Assembly: GCF_004801855.1 (NCBI RefSeq) | Contig: NZ_SSTC01000043.1 | Location: 1 to 40,468, forward strand | Source: Pseudomonas sp. A-1 | GTDB taxonomy: Bacteria > Pseudomonadota > Gammaproteobacteria > Pseudomonadales > Pseudomonadaceae | DNA length: 40,468 bases | Direction of reading: 5' to 3' | Shown: positions 20,768 to 29,669 of the stretch, piece by piece | Numbering within the stretch: position 1 is the stretch's first letter | Layout of the letters: every line of letters begins with the position of its first letter | Notes under the pieces: generated by a model | Database searches by the model: none | What the model saw: only the letters and a program-made list of their open reading frames with translations | What the model was told of the DNA's origin: nothing | Translations under genes and position numbers: made by a program

Positions 20768-21858
20768 CCACGGACAATCGACCCCGGCAGGGACCGCTGG
20801 CCGGCCTGCGCGTGCTGGAGTTCGCCGGCATCGGCCCCGGCCCGCACTGCGCCATGCTGCTCGCCGACATGGGCGCCGACGTGGTGCGCATCGAGCGCGC
20901 CGGCGGCAACGGCTGGCCCAACCCGGTGGCCGACCGCGGCCGCCAGGTGCTGGAGCTGGACATCCGCAGCGCGGCCGGGCGGGCGCGCTGCCTGGAGCTG
21001 GCCGAGCGCGCCGACGTGCTGATCGAGGGCTTCCGCCCCGGGGTGATGGAACGCCTCGGCCTCGGTCCGGAGGAGCTGCGCGAGCTCAATCCGCGGCTGG
21101 TCTACGGGCGGATGACCGGCTGGGGCCAGGATGGACCGCTGGCCCGCGCCGCCGGCCACGACATCAACTACATCGCCCTGACCGGCGCGCTGGCCGCCAT
21201 CGGCGGGCGTTCGGGCGGGGCGATCCCGCCGCTCAACCTGGTCGGCGACTTCGGCGGCGGCTCGCTGTTCCTCGCCTTCGGAATCATGACGGCGCTGTGG
21301 GAGCGCGAGCGCTCCGAGCAGGGCCAGGTGGTCGACGCCGCCATCGTCGACGGGGTGTCCTCGCTGATGAGCTTCTTCGCCGGCGGCAGCCTGTCGATGC
21401 AGCGCGAACGCAACCTGCTCGGCGGCGCCGCGCCGCACTACCGCTGCTACCGCTGCGCCGACGGCGGCGAGATCGCCGTCGGCCCGCTGGAGCCGCAGTT
21501 CCTGCGCGAGCTGCTGGAGCGCATCGAGGCGCCCGAGCAGCTCTACGCCGGCTGCGACGATCCGGCTGAATGGGCGGCGCAGGGCGAGTGCCTGGCCGCG
21601 CTGTTCGCCCGCCGCACGCGGGACGAGTGGTGCGCGCTGCTGGAGGGCACCGACGCCTGCTTCGCGCCGGTGCTCACGCTCGACGAGGCGCCGCAGCACC
21701 CGCACCTGCAGGCGCGCGGGGTGTACCGCGAGGTCGACGGGCAGCTGCAGGTGGCGCCGGCGCCACGGCTGTCGCGCACGCCGGGGGAGGCGCGCGCCTC
21801 GGTGCGGCTGGCGGCGGATGCGCCGCTGTGGGGGGAAGCGCGCGCGGCGGTAACCTGA
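20764..21858 (+). CDS. Alpha-methylacyl-CoA racemase / family III CoA-transferase
   Basis: A 364-residue CaiB/BaiF-family protein. It has the family start [31 protein letters not shown] (conserved), R91 in [12 protein letters not shown]132 in [11 protein letters not shown] and D162 in [11 protein letters not shown]91, H132 and D162 correspond to the substrate-binding and acid/base residues of M. tuberculosis alpha-methylacyl-CoA racemase (R91, H126, D156), with the same 30-residue spacing. It would epimerise 2-methylacyl-CoA so that beta-oxidation can continue, which hints that the operon handles methyl-branched acids. It is the last operon gene; a UUCG-loop hairpin at 21946-21959 may terminate it. 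Confidence 0.9.
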   Translation: MTTDNRPRQGPLAGLRVLEFAGIGPGPHCAMLLADMGADVVRIERAGGNGWPNPVADRGRQVLELDIRSAAGRARCLELAERADVLIEGFRPGVMERLGLGPEELRELNPRLVYGRMTGWGQDGPLARAAGHDINYIALTGALAAIGGRSGGAIPPLNLVGDFGGGSLFLAFGIMTALWERERSEQGQVVDAAIVDGVSSLMSFFAGGSLSMQRERNLLGGAAPHYRCYRCADGGEIAVGPLEPQFLRELLERIEAPEQLYAGCDDPAEWAAQGECLAALFARRTRDEWCALLEGTDACFAPVLTLDEAPQHPHLQARGVYREVDGQLQVAPAPRLSRTPGEARASVRLAADAPLWGEARAAVT

Positions 21859-21938
21859 GAGGAGGGGGCGGTTACCGGTCATACCCTCAGGTGTTACCGG
21901 GTCTTTCCGGCGTAACGGGCGCTGGGCAGTCCGGTAAC
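21850..21938. promoter_or_regulatory. CbrB-type binding-site array upstream of the Crc RNA
   Basis: GTTAC/GTAAC half-sites recur at 21850, 21871, 21893, 21912 and 21934. The pair 21893-21897 / 21912-21916 has the GTTAC-N14-GTAAC form I recall for CbrB targets at crcZ and crcY. The array lies 80-160 bases before a sigma-54 promoter, correct for an enhancer-binding protein. Confidence 0.65.
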
Positions 21939-21945
21939 GGGAACG

Positions 21946-21959
21946 GCCCCTTCGGGGGC
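21946..21959 (+). terminator. Hairpin after the acyl-CoA operon
   Basis: GCCCC-TTCG-GGGGC with a stable UUCG tetraloop. There is no clear T-run, so it may be a weak terminator or only a stabilising 3' end. It separates the operon from the small RNA promoter. Confidence 0.45.
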
Positions 21960-22013
21960 TATGTGCGGTGCTTCAGAATTCTCAAGTTGTTGATTTATAA
22001 GGGTTTTCTAAAG

Positions 22014-22030
22014 TTGGCACGCCATCTGCT
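22014..22030 (+). promoter_or_regulatory. Sigma-54 promoter of the Crc-type RNA
   Basis: TTGGCACGCCATCTGCT has the invariant GG (22016-22017) and GC (22028-22029) exactly ten bases apart and a near-consensus -24/-12 sequence. Transcription should begin around 22040. Confidence 0.88.
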
Positions 22031-22039
22031 TTATTCTTG

Positions 22040-22405
22040 GCACAACAAAAACAAGAACGCATCACAACAGAACAAAAACAACACGTAACGACTCCATAAC
22101 AACAAGAACAATCGGATGGAGGCGCAGCAAACAGATTCTTTTGGAGAGGAGTTGCCCGACAGGGTTCTCCCCCGACCGGACCGAGAACGATAAAACTGCC
22201 CCGAGGCAGCGGCCAGCACCGGTAGGACCCGCTAGGGTTGTGGCGACATCAGCGTCCAAAGGAATACGTTTGTTCTTGAGTCCCTGCTTGGGACCTTAAC
22301 CGGACCATGGAGTCCGGGCGGGCAACCAACAAGAACAACAAGCCTGTACCAACAAGAAGAACACAGCACGACCGACTTCAAGGGGGAGCCTACGGGCTCC
22401 CCCTT
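22040..22405 (+). ncRNA. crcZ: CrcZ/CrcY-type Hfq/Crc-sequestering small RNA (~366 nt)
   Basis: The predicted transcript starts GCACAACAAAAACAAGAACG, very like the 5' end of CrcZ, and ends in a strong terminator hairpin. Five A-rich AAnAAnAA-type motifs lie at about 22044-22058, 22065-22083, 22098-22111, 22328-22342 and 22351-22363; three cluster at the 5' end and two at the 3' end around a GC-rich folded middle. Such RNAs bind Hfq and Crc and relieve catabolite repression when CbrA-CbrB sense poor carbon supply. There is no cbrB gene upstream, unlike classical crcZ, so this may be the crcY- or crcX-type paralogue; the symbol is therefore provisional. No credible protein is encoded here. Confidence 0.88.
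22380..22405 (+). terminator. Terminator of the Crc-type RNA
   Basis: AAGGGGGAGCC, loop TACG, then GGCTCCCCCTT: eleven perfect pairs closing in a short T tract. Confidence 0.88.
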
Positions 22406-22433
22406 GTGCTATCTGCGATCCGTTCGAGCCTGA

Positions 22434-22449
22434 CCGGCAGCGCTGCCGG
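22434..22449. repeat. Perfect 16-bp palindrome CCGGCAGCGCTGCCGG
   Basis: It sits between the small RNA terminator and the stop of the converging lipoprotein gene and could terminate the latter. There is no T-run on either side. Confidence 0.5.
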
Positions 22450-22534
22450 CTCGCGGCTGTTTCGCCCGGAGGGCGGGGCACGTTGCGCCTATCCCAGCTC
22501 CATCACCCATCGCTCGCGTCCGCCGGCGGCCGAC

Positions 22535-23146
22535 TCACTGGGCCTCGACGGTCACCGCCAGTTCCGAGTCCTGGCGGATCATCACCTCGCGGTTGACGTA
22601 TTCGGGCTTGACCTCGACATCCGGGCGCATCTGGTAGGTGCGGCTGCTGCCGTCGGCGAACTGCAGGGTGGCGGTATGCGCGGTGGGGTCGATGGCCTTG
22701 ATCACGGCGGTGCTCGCGCGGGTGCTGGACACCAGCAGGCCCGGCTTGCTGCCCTCCGGCGGCGTCATCACCATGGCCGCGCCCTGCATGGACTCCTCGT
22801 CGCCCTTGCCCGGCTCGCGCAGGTAGATGGCGCTTTCCACCCTGGTGGTCGCCGTGACCCTGTCGCCGACCTCGAGCTGCGGGTAGTTGCGCATTTCCGG
22901 CGGGGCCTGCACGGTGCGCCGATTGCCCTGCCGATCCTGCAGGGTGAAGGTGCGCTTGCTGCGCTCGATGGCGACCACGGTAGCCTCGACTTTCTCCTCC
23001 TCGATGATGATCCCGCCCGGCACGCCTGCGGCAACGACGGCGCTCTGGCTGAGCGTGCTGGTCAGTGGCTGGTCGTCGGGCTGGCTGGCGCAGGCACCGA
23101 GCAGGGTGATGCCGACCAGCAGGGGAAGGTTGCGAATCACGGACAT
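22535..23146 (-). CDS. Putative outer-membrane/periplasmic lipoprotein
   Basis: A 203-residue protein with a lipoprotein signal, MSVIRNLPLLVGITLLGACASQ, where LGAC is the lipobox and the mature chain starts at C20 with no aspartate at +2. The mature part is beta-rich: KVEATVVAIERSKRTFTLQD and VGDRVTATTRVESAIYL, then a similar second block STAVIKAIDPTAHTATLQFADGS ending VNREVMIRQDSELAVTVEAQ. The two blocks look like repeated OB-like or barrel-sandwich units. I do not recognise a characterised family. GAGGAGAG precedes the start at 23146. It stands alone. Confidence 0.85.
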   Translation of the reverse strand: MSVIRNLPLLVGITLLGACASQPDDQPLTSTLSQSAVVAAGVPGGIIIEEEKVEATVVAIERSKRTFTLQDRQGNRRTVQAPPEMRNYPQLEVGDRVTATTRVESAIYLREPGKGDEESMQGAAMVMTPPEGSKPGLLVSSTRASTAVIKAIDPTAHTATLQFADGSSRTYQMRPDVEVKPEYVNREVMIRQDSELAVTVEAQ

Positions 23147-23261
23147 GGAGCTCTCCTCGGGATGCCTGTGCGCGGTTGCTTGCGCACGCCCCATGCAGCT
23201 TAGTCAGTGTTGCGCATGGCAGCAGGGTTGCCGGCAGGGTGGCTTCGCCCGCTGCAGGCCG

Positions 23262-24110
23262 CTAATAGCAGGCCTCGGCGCACCCCGCAGCATTCCCGGC
23301 GACGGATGCGCTCTGGCTTTCCAGGAAGCTGGCGCTCGCATCGAGCACCCTCTCGGGGAATTCCCGATGGGGGAAATGCTGGCATCCCTCCAGAATCAGC
23401 GAGGCGCTGGTGGTGTTGCTCAGCCGGCTCAGGCGCTCCGGATGCAGCAGCGAGCCGTACTCGTCCTCCTCGCCGTGAATGACCAGATGCGGGCAGGCGA
23501 GGGACGACGCATGACTTTCCAGCGTCCAGTCGGCGAAGCCTGCGGACAGCCAGGTGTCCGTCCAGGCCGCCAGGACCCAGCGCGCCTTGTCGCCATGATA
23601 TTTCTCCAGCCGCTCGATCTGCCCCGGCCGGCCGAACTCCTGCTTGGCAAGGCGAATCCCCTGCAGCGTCCGCTCCTCCACGAATGCCAGGGCGGACAGC
23701 GTGACCAGTGCCTGGCAGCTGTGCGGATAGTGCGCCGCACAGGTGGCCGCCATGATGCCGCCGACGCTGTGGCCGAATGCCACGAAACGGTCGATCGCCA
23801 GGCTGTCGCGCAGCATCGGGAAGAAGCGCTCCGCCTCGTCGCGGATGAAACGGGCCGACCAGTCCCCGGGATGCGGCGCCGAGCGGCCGAAGCCGAAGCG
23901 GTCGTAGGCAATGACCTCGCGGCCGGTCGCGACGGCCAGCTGCTCCGGGAAGTCCCGCCACAGCTCCACGCAGCCCAGGGAATCGTGAAACAGCACGATC
24001 GGCGGATTTTCCTCCGGATCGCTAGCGCCCAGCGGTCGCCAGCGACGCACGAACATCCGGCCGCAGGAAGTATCGATCCAGAGATCTTGTCGGGTAGCAC
24101 GCAGCTGCAT
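23262..24110 (-). CDS. Alpha/beta-hydrolase
   Basis: A 282-residue alpha/beta-hydrolase fold protein with no signal peptide. The nucleophile serine is in AFGHSVGGIMA, the oxyanion strand in IVLFHDSLGCVELW, the acid in HGEEDEYGSLL and the histidine in EGCQHFPHREFPE. The region ERLEKYHGDKARWVLAAWTDTWL forms the cap. The sequence resembles the wide group of hydrolases used in catabolism and esters; the substrate cannot be inferred. AAGGAG precedes the ATG. A 520-base gene-free region lies between it and katG. Confidence 0.88.
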   Translation of the reverse strand: MQLRATRQDLWIDTSCGRMFVRRWRPLGASDPEENPPIVLFHDSLGCVELWRDFPEQLAVATGREVIAYDRFGFGRSAPHPGDWSARFIRDEAERFFPMLRDSLAIDRFVAFGHSVGGIMAATCAAHYPHSCQALVTLSALAFVEERTLQGIRLAKQEFGRPGQIERLEKYHGDKARWVLAAWTDTWLSAGFADWTLESHASSLACPHLVIHGEEDEYGSLLHPERLSRLSNTTSASLILEGCQHFPHREFPERVLDASASFLESQSASVAGNAAGCAEACY

Positions 24111-24431
24111 GGGGTCTCCTTGCGATCAGTCAGAGAGGATTGCGCAGCGCTGCGCGGGACAGGCCCGCAACGGTGGGGGTGGCAGCTGGCAGATCCGGAT
24201 GCGACGACGATCGACAGGAAACAACATTTCCCAGTTTACGTAAAGGTAATCGCTGGCGCCGGAAGTACCCGCTGCGCAAGGTGATGGCCGTAGCCATGGC
24301 CGGGGCGGATCGCCTTGCTGCCTGGTCGAGCGCACGGCGCCTGCCTCCGCGCCCCATCCGAGCCGGCAGATCGGCAGCTTGCCAGCCCGGCACACCGCAA
24401 GCAGCCGGCGGCTGCGGCCATGGGCTGGCGA

Positions 24432-24468
24432 ATCCGGGTCTACTATCAATCCCATTCCGAAAACCTAT
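24432..24468. promoter_or_regulatory. OxyR-like operator in the hydrolase-katG spacer (24111-24633)
   Basis: Read on the minus strand, ATAG (24468-24465), GAAT and ATAG (24446-24443) occur with the exact 7-base gaps of the OxyR pattern ATAG-N7-CTAT-N7-ATAG-N7-CTAT. The fourth quarter is GGAT. Two of four blocks are perfect and the others keep AT. The site is about 165-200 bases before katG. The rest of this 520-base spacer shows no supported gene; a short TTGATA-containing stretch near 24497 might belong to the katG promoter. Confidence 0.45.
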
Positions 24469-24621
24469 TGGATGGCTCGGCAGCCGGACGCCAAGATTGA
24501 TACAAGGTTGGCTGAACACGGCAAGCGTGAGAGCAGGCTCAAGGAGTCGAAGTGCCGACCCGCGGATGAAGCGGGCAAGCACCCGAAGGCTGCTTCGGAT
24601 CGGTAACCCATGAAGTCATGA

Positions 24622-26805
<2,184 letters not shown>

Positions 26806-26820
26806 CGTAACTCAGGAAGT

Positions 26821-26849
26821 GAGTCGGGCCTGCTTTGCAGGCCCGATTC
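26821..26849 (+). terminator. Terminator after katG
   Basis: GAGTCGGGCCTGC-TTT-GCAGGCCCGATTC, thirteen pairs with one wobble, followed by GTTT. It ends katG. Confidence 0.85.
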
Positions 26850-26899
26850 GTTTATGCGCAGTGCGGAGGTGCGAGGGGATGGTGGCGACGGCTGACGCG

Positions 26900-27793
26900 C
26901 TACATCCACTCCTGTTCCGCTGCTGCCCCCTGATCGCCCCACAACACCCGCGGCGGCAGGTCGAACAGCGAATGGGCGCCGTGCTGCAGCAGCGGCAGCG
27001 CCCGCGCACCGGCCAGCATCATGCGCGCCGCCAGCTCGATCTCGTCGAAGCGGGCCTCGAGCAGCAGGGCAGCGTGGCTGCTGTTGCTGCTCGCCGCATG
27101 GCGTTCCAGCAGCAGGCCGCGCTCGGCCTCCAGCTCGGCGACGCTGTCCACCGGGAACACCAGGGTCTCCTCGTCCAGATAGAGCGGGTCGCGGCGGATG
27201 GCCTGCTCGACGGCGGCCGCGTCGGCGCCCGGCTCCAGCTCGACGTAGACGTAGCGCTGCAGCGTGCCGTCCTGGCTCTTCTGCTCCAGCGCCAGCGCCT
27301 TGCGCACGCCAGCGATGCCTTCCGCCGCCAGCGAGTGGTGCAGGCTGGTGCCGGCATGCAGGCTGCTGCGGGTATGTCCGTGGGGCAGCAGTAGGGCGAA
27401 CTGGCTGCGGAACAGGGACAGGATGCCGGGATCACTGCCGGCGCCGACAATCGCGGTGGCCCGGTAGAGGTGGGCCATCCGCTGCATTTCCTCGTGGTGG
27501 GCGATGAAGGCGTCGCCATGCAGGCGCGCGCACTCGACCAGCGGGATGCGGTGCTGCAGCAGCTCCCGGGCCTGGCCCTGGATGCTGTCCGCCGGTACGC
27601 AGAGCAGGGCGGCATCGACCTGCTTCAGCTCGGTGAAATGCCCGACCACCGGCAGGTCACCCAGCCAGTCGAGCGGTGTGGGGGTGCGCCGTACCACGCC
27701 GGCCAGGGTAAGGGTAGGATCGTCCAGCAGCAGCTCGGCGCAGCGGTGGCCGAGCCTGCCGAGGCCGATCACCGCAATCTGACGTTTCTTCAT
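26900..27793 (-). CDS. Diaminopimelate-dehydrogenase-family oxidoreductase
   Basis: A 297-residue protein whose N-terminus MKKRQIAVIGLGRLGHRCAE is a Rossmann dinucleotide fold. The body follows meso-diaminopimelate dehydrogenase: AIVGAGSDPGILSLFRSQF (enzyme: STGWDPGMFS), HAGTSLHHSLAAEGIAGVRKA, then QRYVYVELEPGADAAAVEQAI and the tail HGAHSLFDLPPRVL. The tryptophan of the GWDPG substrate loop is serine here, so the substrate may differ. The start at 27793 was chosen because the Rossmann motif then begins at once; the ribosome-binding site is modest. Pseudomonads make lysine by the succinylase route, so this is unlikely to be a biosynthetic gene. Confidence 0.75.
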   Translation of the reverse strand: MKKRQIAVIGLGRLGHRCAELLLDDPTLTLAGVVRRTPTPLDWLGDLPVVGHFTELKQVDAALLCVPADSIQGQARELLQHRIPLVECARLHGDAFIAHHEEMQRMAHLYRATAIVGAGSDPGILSLFRSQFALLLPHGHTRSSLHAGTSLHHSLAAEGIAGVRKALALEQKSQDGTLQRYVYVELEPGADAAAVEQAIRRDPLYLDEETLVFPVDSVAELEAERGLLLERHAASSNSSHAALLLEARFDEIELAARMMLAGARALPLLQHGAHSLFDLPPRVLWGDQGAAAEQEWM

Positions 27794-28004
27794 CGGTCTG
27801 CCCGCCTGTGCTATGAAGAGGCAATGCCGCACGTGCTGGATGCCGCGCCGGCATCGGTGGTTTCCTCAGGTTAGATCAGCCCCCGCCCGGCCTCCCGCGG
27901 CACCGGGCAGGCGGCGCGAACTTCTCCCACTCAGCCGCGCAGAAGGGACGCCCACATGCCTGTGCAACGGACCCGCAGCCATCACCCGTCCACCGAGTAT
28001 CGAC

Positions 28005-29669
28005 ATGCGCCCGCCTGAACGTGCCGCCGTCCATCCCTGGCTGGCGGACCTGATCGCCGGCCTGGCCGTGGCCGGTCTGCTGCTGCCGGAGGCGGTCGCC
28101 TATGCCAGCATCGCCGGCCTGCCGCCCCGCCACGGGGTGGTCGCGCTGCTCGCCGGGCTGCTCTTCTACGGGCTGGTGGGCCGCAGCCGCTTCGCCATCG
28201 TCTCGGCCACCTCATCCTCGGCGGCGGTGCTGGCGGCGGCCACCGCGACCATGGCGCCGGGCGACGGCGGCCTCAAGCTGGCAGTGGCCAGCGGCCTGGT
28301 GCTGTTCACCGGCCTGGGCTTTCTCGGCGCCGGGCTGGCGCGCATGGGCTCGATCACCGCGTTCATCGCCAAGCCGGTGCTGCGCGGTTTCACCTTCGGC
28401 CTGGCCCTGGTGGTGATCCTGCACCAGTTGCCGCATATCCTCGGCGTGCATCCCGGCCACGGCAATCCGCTGCAGCTGGCGGCCAGCCTGCTGGCCGACT
28501 TCGCGGCCTGGAATCCCCTCGGCATCGGCCTGGGCTTGGGTGCGCTGGCGCTGCTGCGGCTGCTCAGGCCTTGCCGACATGTGCCGGCAGCGCTGGTGGT
28601 CATCGTCCTCGGCATCGTCGTCCAGCTGTTCTGCGGCCTCGACCGCTTCGGCGTGGCGCTGGTCGGCAGCATCGACCTGGAGTTCCGCCCGCCCGAGTTG
28701 CCGCGGCTCGACCAGAGCGAGTGGCTGCGCCTCGGCGAGCTGGCCTTCGCCCTGCTGTTCGTGCTGTATGCCGAGTCCTACGGCAGCATGCGCAGCTTCG
28801 CCCTGCGCTATGGCGACGGCCTGTCGGCCAACCGCGAGCTGATCGCCCTCGGCGCCGCCAACCTGGCCTCGGGACTGTTCGGCGGCATGCCGGTCGGCGC
28901 CGGCTACTCGGCCACCGCGGCCAACGAGGCTGCCGGCGCGCGCTCGCGGCTGGCCGCCTGGTGCGCCGCGCTGGTGGTGCTGCTGGCAGTGCTCAGCCTG
29001 ATGCCCTGGATGGCGCTGACGCCGATGCCGGTGCTGGCCGCCATCGTCATCCATGCGGTGGGCCACAGCCTCGACCCCGCTGCGCTGCGCCGCTACTTCG
29101 GCTGGCGCCGCGACCGCCTGGTGGTGCTCAGCGCGATCGCCGCGGTGCTGCTGCTCGGTGTCCTCGCCGGCCTGCTGGTCGCGGTCGGCGTCAGCGTGCT
29201 GATGACCCTGCGCGGCTTCTCGCTGCCGCGGGTGTCGATGCTCGGCCGGCTCGGCGAGGGCCACGACTTCGTCGACCTGCGGGCGCACCCGGAGGCCGTG
29301 GCGGTGCCGGGCCTGCTGATCCTGCGCCCGGAGGCGCCGCTGTTCTTCGCCAATGCCGAGCAGACCCTGGCGCTCGTCCGCCGTTGCCTGCGCGCCCCGG
29401 AAAACGCCGCGCGGGTGCTGATCCTCAGTCTCGAGGAGTCGCCGGATCTCGACGGCAGCAGCCTTGAGGCGCTGCTGGAGCTGGCGCAGCAGGTCGAGGC
29501 GCGCGGCATGACCCTGCTGTTTGCCCGCCTGCACGAACGGGCCCGCGCCGTGCTGGGCCGGGCGGCTGGCGAACGTCTGCCGGCCGATGCGCTGACCAAC
29601 TGGAGCGTCGACGATGCGGTGAGCCGGGGGCTGGCGCTGCTGGCGGCCGAGCGCCGCGAGCCGGGCTAG
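28005..29669 (+). CDS. SulP-family anion transporter with C-terminal STAS domain
   Basis: A 554-residue inner-membrane protein. It shows the SulP opening WLADLIAGLAVAGLLLPEAVAYASIAGLPP, then KPVLRGFTFGLALVVILHQLPHILG, ANLASGLFGGMPVGAGYSATAANEAAGARS, and about twelve membrane spans to residue ~410. The cytoplasmic STAS domain runs from about 425 to the end (VPGLLILRPEAPLFFANAEQTL, SLEESPDLDGSSLEALLEL). Members carry sulfate, bicarbonate or dicarboxylates; the substrate cannot be told. The start at 28005 fits the family; an upstream in-frame extension is of low quality and overlaps the neighbouring promoter. Its stop overlaps the converging sulfatase stop. Confidence 0.93.
   Translation: MRPPERAAVHPWLADLIAGLAVAGLLLPEAVAYASIAGLPPRHGVVALLAGLLFYGLVGRSRFAIVSATSSSAAVLAAATATMAPGDGGLKLAVASGLVLFTGLGFLGAGLARMGSITAFIAKPVLRGFTFGLALVVILHQLPHILGVHPGHGNPLQLAASLLADFAAWNPLGIGLGLGALALLRLLRPCRHVPAALVVIVLGIVVQLFCGLDRFGVALVGSIDLEFRPPELPRLDQSEWLRLGELAFALLFVLYAESYGSMRSFALRYGDGLSANRELIALGAANLASGLFGGMPVGAGYSATAANEAAGARSRLAAWCAALVVLLAVLSLMPWMALTPMPVLAAIVIHAVGHSLDPAALRRYFGWRRDRLVVLSAIAAVLLLGVLAGLLVAVGVSVLMTLRGFSLPRVSMLGRLGEGHDFVDLRAHPEAVAVPGLLILRPEAPLFFANAEQTLALVRRCLRAPENAARVLILSLEESPDLDGSSLEALLELAQQVEARGMTLLFARLHERARAVLGRAAGERLPADALTNWSVDDAVSRGLALLAAERREPG

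Noticed and set aside
22031-22259. Short minus-strand frames inside the Crc-type RNA
   Set aside because: The sequence is explained by the non-coding RNA with its motifs and terminator; the frames have no ribosome-binding sites or similarity.
24130-24582. A 150-residue minus-strand frame in the hydrolase-katG spacer
   Set aside because: Composition is mixed and unlike its neighbours, with no recognisable domain, and it covers the OxyR-like site.
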